From: Phenylobacterium sp. | Lineage (GTDB): Bacteria > Pseudomonadota > Alphaproteobacteria > Caulobacterales > Caulobacteraceae | Reading direction: 5' to 3' | Assembly (NCBI RefSeq): GCF_030697925.1 | Contig: NZ_JAUYOJ010000136.1 | Span: 1-42,609 of the forward strand | DNA length: 42,609 nucleotides | Shown here: positions 26,971-35,957 of the stretch, in pieces | Layout: each line of letters begins with the position of its first letter | Numbering within the stretch: position 1 is the stretch's first letter | Made by a program: the position numbers and the translations under genes | Notes under the pieces: model-generated | Database searches by the model: none | What the model saw: the letters and a program-made list of their open reading frames with translations, nothing else | What the model was told of the DNA's origin: nothing

Positions 26971-27645
26971 ATGACGCGCCAATTGCGCCTGGAGCTCCGG
27001 CGTCCGGTTTCGTACGCCCGCGAGCACTTCGTGCCAGGGCCGTCAAACGCCCAGGCCATCGCAATCCTCGACGCCTGGCCGGCTTGGCATGGCGGGGCGC
27101 TCGCCCTATTCGGGCCGACCGGGGTCGGCAAGACCCACCTGGCGCGGCACTGGGCCGAGCGGGCCGGCGCGGTGATCCTGGACCGCGAGGACCCACAGCT
27201 CGGCGAGGCGGCCGGCCGGCCGGTACTGGTGGAGGACGTCGACCAGGGCGTGGATGGCGAGGCCCTGTTCCACCTGATCAACATGGCGGGTCACGAAGGG
27301 GGCGGCCTGCTGCTCACCGCCCGCCAGGCGCCGGCCGCCTGGAGCGCGGGGCTTCCCGACCTGCGCTCGCGACTCAACGCCCTGCTGACCGCCGAGATCG
27401 AGGAGCCCGACGATGTCGTTCTCGAAGGTGTCTTGAAGAAATTCTTCCGGGAACGGAGCATCCGTCCGCCCCGCGAGGTCTTCCCATACCTGTTGCGTCG
27501 CATGGAGAGGTCGATCCCGGCGGCGCGCGAGATCGTCAAGCGCCTGGATGAAGCCGCCGACGAGGTCGGGCGGCCTATTTCGCGTGCGCTGGCCCGGCAG
27601 ATTCTCGAGGACGATACGGAGAATCTTGACCTTTTCGACGGATGA
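26971..27645 (+). CDS. hdaA: HdaA, DnaA-related regulatory inactivator of DnaA
   Basis: Hda-type proteins bind the beta sliding clamp and stimulate ATP hydrolysis by DnaA, preventing re-initiation. The 224-residue protein starts MTRQLRLELRRPVSY, and QLRLEL is a clamp-binding motif. An AAA+ domain follows with Walker A in LFGPTGVGKTHLARHWAE and a region LVEDVDQGVDGEALFHLINM where Hda has its degenerate Walker B. DLRSRLNALLTAEI is the DnaA-like box VII/sensor region. The gene precedes ppk by 36 bp, the same order as in Caulobacter crescentus. An in-frame upstream codon at 26926 was rejected because the clamp motif should be near the N-terminus. Confidence 0.9.
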   Translation: MTRQLRLELRRPVSYAREHFVPGPSNAQAIAILDAWPAWHGGALALFGPTGVGKTHLARHWAERAGAVILDREDPQLGEAAGRPVLVEDVDQGVDGEALFHLINMAGHEGGGLLLTARQAPAAWSAGLPDLRSRLNALLTAEIEEPDDVVLEGVLKKFFRERSIRPPREVFPYLLRRMERSIPAAREIVKRLDEAADEVGRPISRALARQILEDDTENLDLFDG

Positions 27646-27681
27646 CTTGTTGCTGTCACACGGTTCGTCCAGAACCAGAAC

Positions 27682-29898
27682 ATGCCTACGGATACTGCAT
27701 CCATGACCTACGCCGCGCCGACCAAGACCGCCGACGCGAAGCCACTCGCGTTCGACGCGGAGCTGGCCGGCTCGCCGGAGCGCTTCATCAACCGCGAACT
27801 GTCGTGGCTGGCCTTTAATGAGCGGGTCCTGGGCGAGAGCAAGAACCCGCGCCATCCCCTGCTGGAACGCCTGCGGTTCCTGTCGATCTCGGCCAACAAT
27901 CTCGACGAATTCTACATGGTCCGCGTGGCTGGCCTGAAGGCCCAGGCCCGCGAGGGCGTCCGCGTGGTGTCGCAGGACGGCCTGACGCCGGTCGAGCAGT
28001 TGCTGCGGGTCAACGCCGAGGCCGCCGATCTGATGCTGGACCAGCAGACCCGCTGGCTGCAGCTTCGCGAGGAGCTAGCCGGCGAGGGCCTGACCGTCGT
28101 CCAGTCCCATGAGGTCAGCGCGGCCGACAAGCTGGCCCTGGAGCCTACCTTCGTTTCGCGCGTGTTCCCGGTGCTGACGCCGCTGGCCATCGACCCGGCC
28201 CATCCCTTCCCGTTCATCCCCAACCTCGCCTTCTCGCTGGTTATGAAGCTGAAGCGGGTCTCGGACGGGCGGCTGCTCTACGCCCTGGTCCCGATCCCGG
28301 CCCAGGTGGCGCGGTTCTGGGAACTGCCGCCCGGACCATCGCGCCGCAAGCGGCCGCATCGGCGGTTCATCAGCCTGGAGAGCATGGTCGCGCTGTTCCT
28401 CGACCACCTGTTCCCCGACTCCGAGGTCGAGTCGGTGGGCGTGTTCCGCCTGATCCGCGACAGCGACGTGGAGATCGAGGAAGAGGCCGAGGACCTGGTC
28501 CGCGAGTTCGAGGTGCGCCTGAAGCAAAGGCGCCTGGGGTCGGTGGTGCGAGTCGAGCTCGAGGCGGCCATGCCCGAAGAGCTGCGGTCCTTCATCGTCG
28601 GCAACCTGCACGCCCAGGACGAGGACATCATCCTCATCGACGGCCTGCTGGGTCTGGACGAACTCAGCCAGCTGATCCCGAAGGACCGCCCCGACCTGAA
28701 GTTCAAGCCGTTCGAGGCGCGCTTCCCCGAACGGATCCGCGACCATGGCGGCGACTGTTTCGCCGCCATCCGCGACAAGGACATCCTGGTCCACCACCCG
28801 TTCGAAAGCTTCGACGTGGTGGTGCAGTTCATCCGCCAGGCCGCCCGCGATCCCAATGTGCTGGCGATCAAGCAGACCCTCTACCGGACCTCGTCTGACA
28901 GCCCGATCATCGCGGCCCTCATCGAGGCGGCCGAGAACGGCAAGAACGTCACCGCGCTCATCGAGATCAAGGCGCGGTTCGACGAGGAAGCCAACCTCAA
29001 GTGGGCGCGGGACCTGGAGCGGGCCGGGGTCCACGTCGTGTTCGGTTTCGTGGAGTACAAGACCCACGCCAAGCTCTCGATGGTGGTCCGCAAGGAGGGT
29101 GACACCCTTCGCACCTACTGCCACTTCGGAACCGGCAACTACCACCCGGTCACTGCGCGGATCTATACCGACCTCTCGCTGTTCACCTGCGACCCGGCGA
29201 TGGGCCGCGACTCGGCTCGGCTGTTCAACTTCATCACCGGCTACGCGCGCCCCGACGGGCTGGAGAAGCTGTCGCCCTCGCCCCTGACCATGAAGGCCGA
29301 TCTGCTGACCTTCATCATGCGCGAGGTCCAGAACGCCCGGGCCGGCAAGCCGGCCGCCATCTGGGCCAAGCTGAACTCGCTGGTCGATCCGGTGATCATC
29401 GACGCCCTGTACGAGGCCAGCCAGTCGGGGGTCTCCATCGACCTGGTGATCCGCGGAATCTGCTGCCTGCGGCCCGCCGTGCCCGGCCTGTCGGAAAACA
29501 TCCGGGTGAAGTCCATCGTCGGGCGCTTCCTGGAGCACTCGCGGATCGTGGCCTTCGCCAATGGCGGCGTCATGCCCTCGGCCGAGACCCGGGTGTTCAT
29601 CTCCTCGGCCGACTGGATGCCCCGCAACCTCGACCGCCGGGTGGAGTGCCTGACCCCGGTCGAGAACCCCACCGTCCACCAGCAGGTCCTGCAACAGATC
29701 ATGGTGGCCAATCTCAAGGACGAAGCGCAAAGCTGGACGCTCGACGCGGACGGCCGCTATACCCGGGACCCATCATGGGACCACCCGGGCGCCTTCTCCG
29801 CGCACGAGTACTTCATGACCAACCCCAGCCTCTCCGGCCGGGGCCAGAAGGTGAAGGACATGCCGCGCGCGATCGATCATGTGGCCTCGCGCGGATAG
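27682..29898 (+). CDS. ppk: polyphosphate kinase 1
   Basis: Ppk1 reversibly polymerises the gamma-phosphate of ATP into polyphosphate. The 738-residue protein has the four-domain Ppk1 layout: N-domain [16 protein letters not shown], head domain, and two catalytic PLD-like domains. The phosphorylated histidine is His462 in [12 protein letters not shown]. The second catalytic histidine is His619 in [13 protein letters not shown]. The spacing of 157 equals that between His435 and His592 of the E. coli enzyme. The alternative start at 27703 would shorten it by seven residues. ppx follows. Confidence 0.96.
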   Translation: MPTDTASMTYAAPTKTADAKPLAFDAELAGSPERFINRELSWLAFNERVLGESKNPRHPLLERLRFLSISANNLDEFYMVRVAGLKAQAREGVRVVSQDGLTPVEQLLRVNAEAADLMLDQQTRWLQLREELAGEGLTVVQSHEVSAADKLALEPTFVSRVFPVLTPLAIDPAHPFPFIPNLAFSLVMKLKRVSDGRLLYALVPIPAQVARFWELPPGPSRRKRPHRRFISLESMVALFLDHLFPDSEVESVGVFRLIRDSDVEIEEEAEDLVREFEVRLKQRRLGSVVRVELEAAMPEELRSFIVGNLHAQDEDIILIDGLLGLDELSQLIPKDRPDLKFKPFEARFPERIRDHGGDCFAAIRDKDILVHHPFESFDVVVQFIRQAARDPNVLAIKQTLYRTSSDSPIIAALIEAAENGKNVTALIEIKARFDEEANLKWARDLERAGVHVVFGFVEYKTHAKLSMVVRKEGDTLRTYCHFGTGNYHPVTARIYTDLSLFTCDPAMGRDSARLFNFITGYARPDGLEKLSPSPLTMKADLLTFIMREVQNARAGKPAAIWAKLNSLVDPVIIDALYEASQSGVSIDLVIRGICCLRPAVPGLSENIRVKSIVGRFLEHSRIVAFANGGVMPSAETRVFISSADWMPRNLDRRVECLTPVENPTVHQQVLQQIMVANLKDEAQSWTLDADGRYTRDPSWDHPGAFSAHEYFMTNPSLSGRGQKVKDMPRAIDHVASRG

Positions 29899-29917
29899 CC
29901 GAGCCCAGCTAGGCCAG

Positions 29918-31420
29918 ATGCAGTCGCAGGCGCCGCTTTCCGGCGCGGCTGGCGTTCGCCAGGCCGCGGTCATCGACATCGGCTCCAATTCCGTGCGCCT
30001 GGTGATCTACCGGCTCGAAGGCCGGGCGATCTGGACCGTCTATAACGAAAAGGCCTTGGCGGGCCTCGGCCGCGACCTGACGGCCACCGGACGGCTATCG
30101 CCCCAGGGGGTGGAGACCGCCCTGGTCGCCCTGCGCCGCTTCCGCGCGGCTCTCAGCGGCTGGAACACCGCCGAACTCTTCGTGGTCGCCACCGCCGCCG
30201 TGCGCGACGCCGCCGATGGCGCGGCGTTCATCCGCAAGGTCGAGGACGAGGCCGGCCTGACCGTGCGGGTGCTCTCAGGCGCGGAAGAAGCGCGCTACGC
30301 CGCCCTGGGCGTGCTGGCCGGGCAGCCGGACGCCGCCGGCGTGGTCGGCGACCTGGGCGGCGCCAGCCTGGAGTTGGTGCACCTGGATCCCCACGCCCCG
30401 CGCCACGGCGTCACCCTGCCGCTAGGCCCGTTCGCGCTGGGCGCGCCCAGGGCGCTGGATGTGGAACGCACGCGCAAACACATCGTGGCCGAGCTGGATC
30501 AGGCCGCACTGGCCTTCCGAACCCGGGAATTCCATGCCGTCGGCGGCGCATGGCGCAACCTCGCCCTGCTGCACATGGAGATGGCCGACTATCCCCTGCG
30601 GGTCGCCCACCAGTATGAGATGAGCCGTTCCGACGCGGTTGACGTCGCGCGCTTCGTGGCCCGGCAGTCGAAGGCGTCGCTCGAGCGGATGCAGGGCCTC
30701 TCCAAAAAGCGCTTCGACACCCTGCCCTATTCGGCCCTGGTGCTGGACGCCCTGATCGAGCGGCTGGGCGTCGAGCGGGTGGTGATCTCCGCCTATGGCC
30801 TGCGCGAAGGCCTGCTGCTGGAGGCCATGCCGTCCGAGGAACAGGTCCGCGATCCGCTGATCGAGGGTTGCGCGGCCTTGACCATGGTCCATGGCCTGGC
30901 CAACGCCCTGCCCGACGCCCTCGATCGCTGGCTGGCGCCGGCCATCGGCGCCCTGCCGCCGGTTTTCGGGGCGCGCGAAGCGACCCTGATCGCCGCGGCC
31001 TGCCGGCTGGCCGACCTGGGCGCGCGGCTGCACCCCGACCATCGCGGCGAGCTCGCCTTCGAACAGGTGCTGCGCGCGCCGATCGCCGGGATGAGCCACC
31101 CTGAACGCGCCTTCCTGGCCAGCGCCGCCTTCGCCCGGCACAATTCGGGCCCCAACACGCCGGAACCGGGGACGATCACCCGGGTGCTCACGACCGAGCG
31201 CCGCCAGCGGGCGCGGGCGCTGGGCTCGGCCATCCGGCTGGGCTGCGACCTCTCGGCCCGCAATCCGGCCCTGCTGGAGCGCTCGACCCTGCGGGTCGCG
31301 GGCGACAGCCTGGTGCTCACCGCCGAAGCCGGCTGGTCGGACATGCTGCTGGGCGAACAGACCGCCAAGCGCGCCCAAACCCTCGCCCAGGCCCTGCGCC
31401 TGAAGCTGCAGGTGGGCTGA
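29918..31420 (+). CDS. ppx: exopolyphosphatase (Ppx/GppA family)
   Basis: Ppx removes terminal phosphates from polyphosphate; GppA relatives hydrolyse pppGpp. The about 500-residue protein has the ASKHA-fold signature AAVIDIGSNSVRLVIYRLEG, then ATAAVRDAADG, LSGAEEARYAALGVL and GDLGGASLELVHL, the phosphate and metal loops. A C-terminal HD-like helical region follows (LADLGARLHPDHRGELAFEQ). The start at 29918 is 20 bp after the ppk stop. A start at 29879 inside ppk is also open and would add 13 residues. Position after ppk favours polyphosphate as substrate. Confidence 0.9.
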   Translation: MQSQAPLSGAAGVRQAAVIDIGSNSVRLVIYRLEGRAIWTVYNEKALAGLGRDLTATGRLSPQGVETALVALRRFRAALSGWNTAELFVVATAAVRDAADGAAFIRKVEDEAGLTVRVLSGAEEARYAALGVLAGQPDAAGVVGDLGGASLELVHLDPHAPRHGVTLPLGPFALGAPRALDVERTRKHIVAELDQAALAFRTREFHAVGGAWRNLALLHMEMADYPLRVAHQYEMSRSDAVDVARFVARQSKASLERMQGLSKKRFDTLPYSALVLDALIERLGVERVVISAYGLREGLLLEAMPSEEQVRDPLIEGCAALTMVHGLANALPDALDRWLAPAIGALPPVFGAREATLIAAACRLADLGARLHPDHRGELAFEQVLRAPIAGMSHPERAFLASAAFARHNSGPNTPEPGTITRVLTTERRQRARALGSAIRLGCDLSARNPALLERSTLRVAGDSLVLTAEAGWSDMLLGEQTAKRAQTLAQALRLKLQVG

Positions 31421-31594
31421 GCCGGCGCCTTGCCGGGCGCGCCTAGGTCATCCCGGACCTCTCGGCCGCCGACGAGATCAACAAAACGCTCAGCCTTCAT
31501 GCGGGTGTGATCAACGCAAACGATGAGTAGCCCGACGAGGTCGTCGGCGCGAACGACGGCCGGCCCTATACGGAGGCAGGCGGACTTGGCGTGG

Positions 31595-32998
31595 ATGGAC
31601 GGGAATATTTTGTCAGGCTGTCGGCGCGCTTCTGGCGCGCTCGCCCTGGTCATCGCGATCGGGGTGGCGGCGCCCGGTCAGGCCGCCGAGCGGGCCAGGA
31701 ACGTCATCCTGTTCATCGGCGACGGCATGGGCGTCTCGACGCTCACCGCGACGCGGATCTTCGACGGCCAGCGGCGCGGGGTCGACGGGGCGTCCAACCG
31801 GCTGTCCTTCGAGGCCTTTCCCGACCTGGCCCTGGTCCGCACCTATTCGGCCGACAGCCTGGTCACCGAGTCGGCGGCCGGAGCCTCGGCGATCCTGACG
31901 GGTCGCCGCACGCTTAACGGCGCGCTGGGGGTCACCGACAAGGTCGTGCGCGACGACTGCGCCTCGGCCAAGGCCGCTCGGGTCCCGACCCTGGCCGAAC
32001 TGGCCAAGCAGGCCGGGAAGGCCACGGGCGTGGTTTCCACCGCCGCGATCACCGACGCCACGCCCGCCTCGCTCTACGCCCACACCCCGTCGCGCCAATG
32101 GCAGGCCGACGCGGACCTGCCGCCGGCCGCCGCGGCCGCGGGCTGCGTCGATATCGCCCGCCAGATGCTGGACGGACCCAAGCCGCTGCAGCTGGACGTC
32201 ATGCTGGGCGGCGGGCTTTCGGCCTTCACTTCCGCCGACGACGCCGGGCGGCGGCTGGACGGTCGCGACCTGACCGCGGAATGGCGCAAGGGCGGCGGCG
32301 CCTATGTGGAGACCGCCTCGGCGCTCTCGGCGATTCCCAAGGGCACGACGCGGCTGCTCGGGCTGTTCGCGCCGGGCAACATGATGCGAGAGACCACCCG
32401 CAAGCTCTCGGAGGCCGACGCCCCGCGCCTGGCCGACATGACGGTCAAGGCCATTGAGATCCTCTCCCAGGATAAGGATGGCTTCTTCCTGATGGTCGAG
32501 GGCGGCCTGATCGACAAGGCGCACCACCAGGGCCTGGCCCACGAGGCGCTGAACGAGACCATCGAACTGTCACAGGCGGTGGCCGCCGCCGTCGCCATGA
32601 CCGATCCGGCCGAGACCTTGATCATCGTCACAGCCGACCACAGCCACGGCCTGACCATCAACGGCGGGGCGCGGCGCACGGCGATCCTCGGGCTGGCGCC
32701 GGGGACGGACGACGACCCCGCCTTGGCGGTGGACGGCAAGCCGGTTCCGATCCTGATGTATTCCACCGGGCCCGGGGCCCCCTCGCCAGGTGAATTCCGT
32801 CCCGACCTTTCCAGGATCGACACCGCCGACCCCGACCTGCGCGGGCTGGCGACGATCCCGCTGGCCAGCGCGGCCCATACTGGCGAGGACATCGCCGCCT
32901 ACGCCCGGGGCCCGGGCGGCCAGCGCATCCGCGGCCTGATCGACCATCCGGCGGTGTTCCAGGCCATGCGCGAGGCCCTGGGGCTTCCGGACCGCTAG
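31595..32998 (+). CDS. PhoA-type alkaline phosphatase, exported
   Basis: A 467-residue alkaline phosphatase superfamily protein with an N-terminal signal (SGALALVIAIGVAAPGQAAE). Metal ligands are visible: NVILFIGDGMGVSTLTATR, the nucleophile serine in SLVTESAAGASAILTG, VEGGLIDKAHHQG, VTADHSHG, and HTGEDIAAYARGP at the C-terminus. In E. coli PhoA the residue before the serine is Asp; here it is Glu. A TTG at 31586, 9 nt after GGAGG, is an alternative start that would add three residues. It follows ppx by 174 bp and adds to the local phosphate theme. Confidence 0.88.
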   Translation: MDGNILSGCRRASGALALVIAIGVAAPGQAAERARNVILFIGDGMGVSTLTATRIFDGQRRGVDGASNRLSFEAFPDLALVRTYSADSLVTESAAGASAILTGRRTLNGALGVTDKVVRDDCASAKAARVPTLAELAKQAGKATGVVSTAAITDATPASLYAHTPSRQWQADADLPPAAAAAGCVDIARQMLDGPKPLQLDVMLGGGLSAFTSADDAGRRLDGRDLTAEWRKGGGAYVETASALSAIPKGTTRLLGLFAPGNMMRETTRKLSEADAPRLADMTVKAIEILSQDKDGFFLMVEGGLIDKAHHQGLAHEALNETIELSQAVAAAVAMTDPAETLIIVTADHSHGLTINGGARRTAILGLAPGTDDDPALAVDGKPVPILMYSTGPGAPSPGEFRPDLSRIDTADPDLRGLATIPLASAAHTGEDIAAYARGPGGQRIRGLIDHPAVFQAMREALGLPDR

Positions 32999-33124
32999 GC
33001 CGCGATCGGCGCCGAGCTTGAGTCGCGGGCGCCGTCGGCCTCGGCCTCCAGCCAGCGCGGGGCTTGGCGCCGCGCGCAGCGCACCTAAGGTGCACGGCCC
33101 CGGCAACCAGGAATCGGCTGAACG

Positions 33125-34783
33125 ATGAGCTCCCGTCTGGCGATCTTCCATCCGGCCGGGAAACTCGGCCTGGGCCAGAACTTTTTCGGCAAGGACGTCG
33201 CCAATCTCGACCTCTACCGGGCCCTGGTCGCCCATGGCGGGTTCGAGGCCATCGACATCCTGACCCTCGTCCAGGTCGGGCTCGATCAAGTGGCCCCTGC
33301 CCTGACCCAGGGCAGGCCCACGACGACGAAACTCAGCATCGACAGCATCCTGAGCACCGGGCGGGCGGTGGCGGCCGGCGCCCTGCTGCGCGGCCAGCCG
33401 GACCTGGCCGACCTCGCCTGGCTGCGCCGCCAGAACGCGTCGGACCGAGCCTACAGCCTGGTCGGCCTGATCCACACCATCGCTCCGCCGGCCAGCCGCA
33501 TGAGCCTGGCCCTGAACCAGGTGGCGCCGATCCAGCCCTGGGACGCGCTGATATGCACCTCGCCCGCGGTGCAAGACGCGCTCACCGAGATGTTCGAGGC
33601 CTGGGGCGACTATCTGGGCCATCGGTTCGGCAATGGCGAGCGCCGCGCGATCCCGAAACTGCCGCTGGTTCCGCTGGGGGTGGACGGCTCCCGGTTCCAG
33701 GTCCTGGCCGATCGGCGCGACGTCCGCGCCACGATGCGGGCGGAACTGGGCCTCGGCGAGGACGATATCCTGGCCCTGTGGGTCGGGCGGCTGTCGTTCT
33801 TCGAGAAGGCCTTTCCGCAGCCAATGTTCGCGGCCGTGGAAGAGGCGGCCCAGGCGACCGGCAAGAAGGTCCACTTCGCCCTGGCAGGTTGGTTTCCCAA
33901 TGAGCCGGTGCACAGGCCGCTCTACGAAAAAGCCGCGCGCGCCTATGCGCCCTCGATCACCACCCATTTCCTGAACGGTAACGACCCGGAGGCGGTGGAC
34001 GGCGCCTGGGCCGGCGGCGACATATTCCTGTCCCTGGTCGACAATATCCAAGAGACCTTCGGCATCACCCCCATCGAGGCCATGGCCGCGGGCCTGCCGG
34101 TGGTGGTCAGCGACTGGGATGGCTATCGCTACACCGTCCGCGACGGCCAGGAAGGCTTCCTGATCCCCACCCTGGGGGCGCCGGGGAACGGCCAGGGCCA
34201 GGGCCTGGCCGCACGTCACGCGGTGGGGATGGACGCCTATCAGCACTATGTGGGCGCGGTCGCCCAGCACACCGCCGTGCATGTGGGCCGCGCCGCCCAG
34301 GCCCTGGCCGCCCTTATCGCCGACCCGGCGCTCCGAGCGCGGATGGGGGCGGCCGGCCGCGAGCGCATCCGCAGCACCTTCGATTGGCCAGTTGTGGTGG
34401 GCGAGATCCGCGCCCTGCTGGACGAGTTGGCCGCGATCCGCGCCGCGGCCAGCGACGTCGAGCCGAGCCACCGGGTCCATCCGGTCAAGGGCGATCCTTT
34501 CGCCGATTTTGCGGGCTTCGCGACCCAGGTTCTCGCGCCGGAGACGCCGCTGACCCTGCGGCCCGGCGCCGACCCCGCGAACCTGGTGCGCGCCGATCTC
34601 GACAGCCATGCGAGCGTGTGGCGGGCCAGCCCCGCCGAGTGCGCCGAGGTCTGCGGCCTGCTGGCCAACGGTCAGGCCGCCACGGTCGGCGATGTCCTGG
34701 CCCGGTTCCCGCCCGCGCGCGGCCCGGCCCTGGAGCTGGCCATCGTGTGGATGGCGAAGCTGGGCGTCATCGACTGGCTTTAG
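33125..34783 (+). CDS. glycosyltransferase family 4-like protein with extra C-terminal domain
   Basis: A 552-residue GT-B glycosyltransferase. The N-terminal domain starts MSSRLAIFHPAGKLGLGQNF. The sugar-nucleotide half includes LWVGRLSFFEKAFPQPMF and the E-x7-E motif ETFGITPIEAMAAGLPVVVS, followed by DWDGYRYTVRDGQEGFLIP. The GT part ends near residue 440. About 100 further residues (FADFAGFATQVLAPETPLTL to the end) form an extra domain that I do not recognise. No other polysaccharide genes adjoin it, so its acceptor is unknown. A strong hairpin follows at 34818-34853. Confidence 0.82.
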   Translation: MSSRLAIFHPAGKLGLGQNFFGKDVANLDLYRALVAHGGFEAIDILTLVQVGLDQVAPALTQGRPTTTKLSIDSILSTGRAVAAGALLRGQPDLADLAWLRRQNASDRAYSLVGLIHTIAPPASRMSLALNQVAPIQPWDALICTSPAVQDALTEMFEAWGDYLGHRFGNGERRAIPKLPLVPLGVDGSRFQVLADRRDVRATMRAELGLGEDDILALWVGRLSFFEKAFPQPMFAAVEEAAQATGKKVHFALAGWFPNEPVHRPLYEKAARAYAPSITTHFLNGNDPEAVDGAWAGGDIFLSLVDNIQETFGITPIEAMAAGLPVVVSDWDGYRYTVRDGQEGFLIPTLGAPGNGQGQGLAARHAVGMDAYQHYVGAVAQHTAVHVGRAAQALAALIADPALRARMGAAGRERIRSTFDWPVVVGEIRALLDELAAIRAAASDVEPSHRVHPVKGDPFADFAGFATQVLAPETPLTLRPGADPANLVRADLDSHASVWRASPAECAEVCGLLANGQAATVGDVLARFPPARGPALELAIVWMAKLGVIDWL

Positions 34784-35210
34784 GGGCGGCTGGCTCCTGG
34801 CGAAACGCGCATAGCAAGAGGGCGACGCCGCGGTCGCCCGCTGCGTCGCCCTCTCATCCAGACCCCGTGGAGGGCCTGCGCCTTGAGGTCGTTGACGTTT
34901 CCGGTTCGCAGGGTTGCCCCAACTCGCCTTGTCCGTCGCCGTTGCCCCACGTTGTCCAGCTCCAGGTTACCCCTTCGCCGGTCTTCGCAGGGCCTCCTGT
35001 TCGCTTGGCGATCCGGTTGCCCGGTTCGTCCGCGCCGCAGTCCCTCTCGACAAGTTGAGGCTCGCCCCGATCCGGCCTGCTGGCAAGCGGCGTGATTCGC
35101 CTAACCTCCTTGAGACAGTTGACGAGCGGTGGACAACTTGTGGCGCGACGCGCGCAAAGCCGCGCGCGCCAAGGGGTTGAAATTATCCACCGGAATTGGT
35201 GGGGAACGCC
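34784..35210. other. 427-bp gene-free stretch between convergent genes, candidate structured RNA
   Basis: No convincing protein is encoded here; open frames are short and lack family-like sequence. The stretch holds a strong 11-bp hairpin (34818-34853) and four GTTRCCC motifs at 34913, 34941, 34966 and 35016, spaced 28, 25 and 50 nt. It also has a repeated TTCGCAGGG (34905 and 34984) and CCTCCTT at 35105-35111 (AAGGAGG on the minus strand). Two DnaA-box-like sequences lie at 35128-35136 and 35183-35191. It is much longer than the other convergent junctions here, which overlap. An unannotated non-coding RNA is possible but I could not match a known family. Confidence 0.4.
34818..34853. terminator. 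strong hairpin after the glycosyltransferase gene
   Basis: GAGGGCGACGC and GCGTCGCCCTC form a perfect 11-bp stem with a 14-nt loop, 34 bp past the glycosyltransferase stop. No long T-run follows on either strand, so it may end the plus-strand transcript or a minus-strand RNA from the gene-free stretch. Confidence 0.6.
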
Positions 35211-35957
35211 TCAGCGCTGGGCGCGGACCAGCATCAGGGTGACGTTGTCCTTGGCGCCGCGCTTCAGCGTCAGGGCCAGCAGCCGATCGGCGGCGGCCTC
35301 CAGGTCGTCCAGGGCCAGGACCGCGCCCAACTCGTGGTCCTCCACCAGGCCGGTCAGGCCGTCGGAGCACAGTAGGAAGATGTCGCCCGGCCGGATATCG
35401 CCGTGAGTCTCCGAGAGCTCCAGGGTCCCGGTCGCCCCTACCGCGCGGGTGATGACATTGGAGATCCGCCGCGTCCGGGCTTCCTGTTCGTCCAGGGCGC
35501 CGGAGTCGATCAGCTCCTGCATCAGGCTGTGATCGTGGGTGACCCTCATGAGGGCTCCGCCGCGCCGCAGATAGACGCGGCTGTCGCCGGCCCAGACGCA
35601 AGCGTAGTGGTCCTCGTGGGTCAGCAGGACGGCGACGGTCGAGCCGATCACCGCGCCCGGCGACAGCTTGGCGGCGTGCTCGACGAGGTCGGCGTTGGCC
35701 GCAGCCAGTCGCTCGCGCACGGCGTTGAGATAGGCGTATCCCGACCCCGGTCGCCCCAGGCCCACCAGGGCCTCGACCACCCGCAGGCTGGCCAGGTCGC
35801 CGGCCTGGTGCCCGCCCATGCCATCGGCCACGGCCCACAGCCCGATCTCGGGACGCGCCAGGAAGCGGTCCTCGTTCAGGCTCCGGGAGAGCCCGACATG
35901 GGTGCGGCTGGCGGTTACGAAACTGCGCACGCGAGGCGGGGCCGAGGCTCGGCTCAT
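35211..35957 (-). CDS. PP2C-family serine/threonine phosphatase (PppA-like)
   Basis: A 248-residue PPM/PP2C phosphatase. Motifs are VGLSRSLNEDRFLARP (metal-binding Asp in NED), LWAVADGMGGHQAGDLAS (the DGMGG motif), GSTVAVLL, VWAGDSRVYLRR, LLCSDGLTGLVED and KDNVTLMLV. All metal-coordinating aspartates are present, so it should be active. Its start overlaps the stop of the FHA gene (ATGA), and the FHA gene overlaps the kinase gene in the same way. It is the obvious antagonist of that kinase, equivalent to PppA of the type VI threonine-phosphorylation pathway. It is the last gene of the operon. Confidence 0.93.
   Translation of the reverse strand: MSRASAPPRVRSFVTASRTHVGLSRSLNEDRFLARPEIGLWAVADGMGGHQAGDLASLRVVEALVGLGRPGSGYAYLNAVRERLAAANADLVEHAAKLSPGAVIGSTVAVLLTHEDHYACVWAGDSRVYLRRGGALMRVTHDHSLMQELIDSGALDEQEARTRRISNVITRAVGATGTLELSETHGDIRPGDIFLLCSDGLTGLVEDHELGAVLALDDLEAAADRLLALTLKRGAKDNVTLMLVRAQR

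Noticed and set aside
32570..34609. 679-residue open frame on the minus strand opposite the phosphatase and glycosyltransferase
   Set aside because: Both real genes are supported by catalytic motifs; the antisense frame has none and no ribosome binding site.
35128..35191. Two DnaA-box-like sequences (GGTGGACAA and TTATCCACC)
   Set aside because: Two imperfect 9-mers are not enough for an origin. There is no AT-rich unwinding region, and neither hemE nor dnaA/dnaN context is present.
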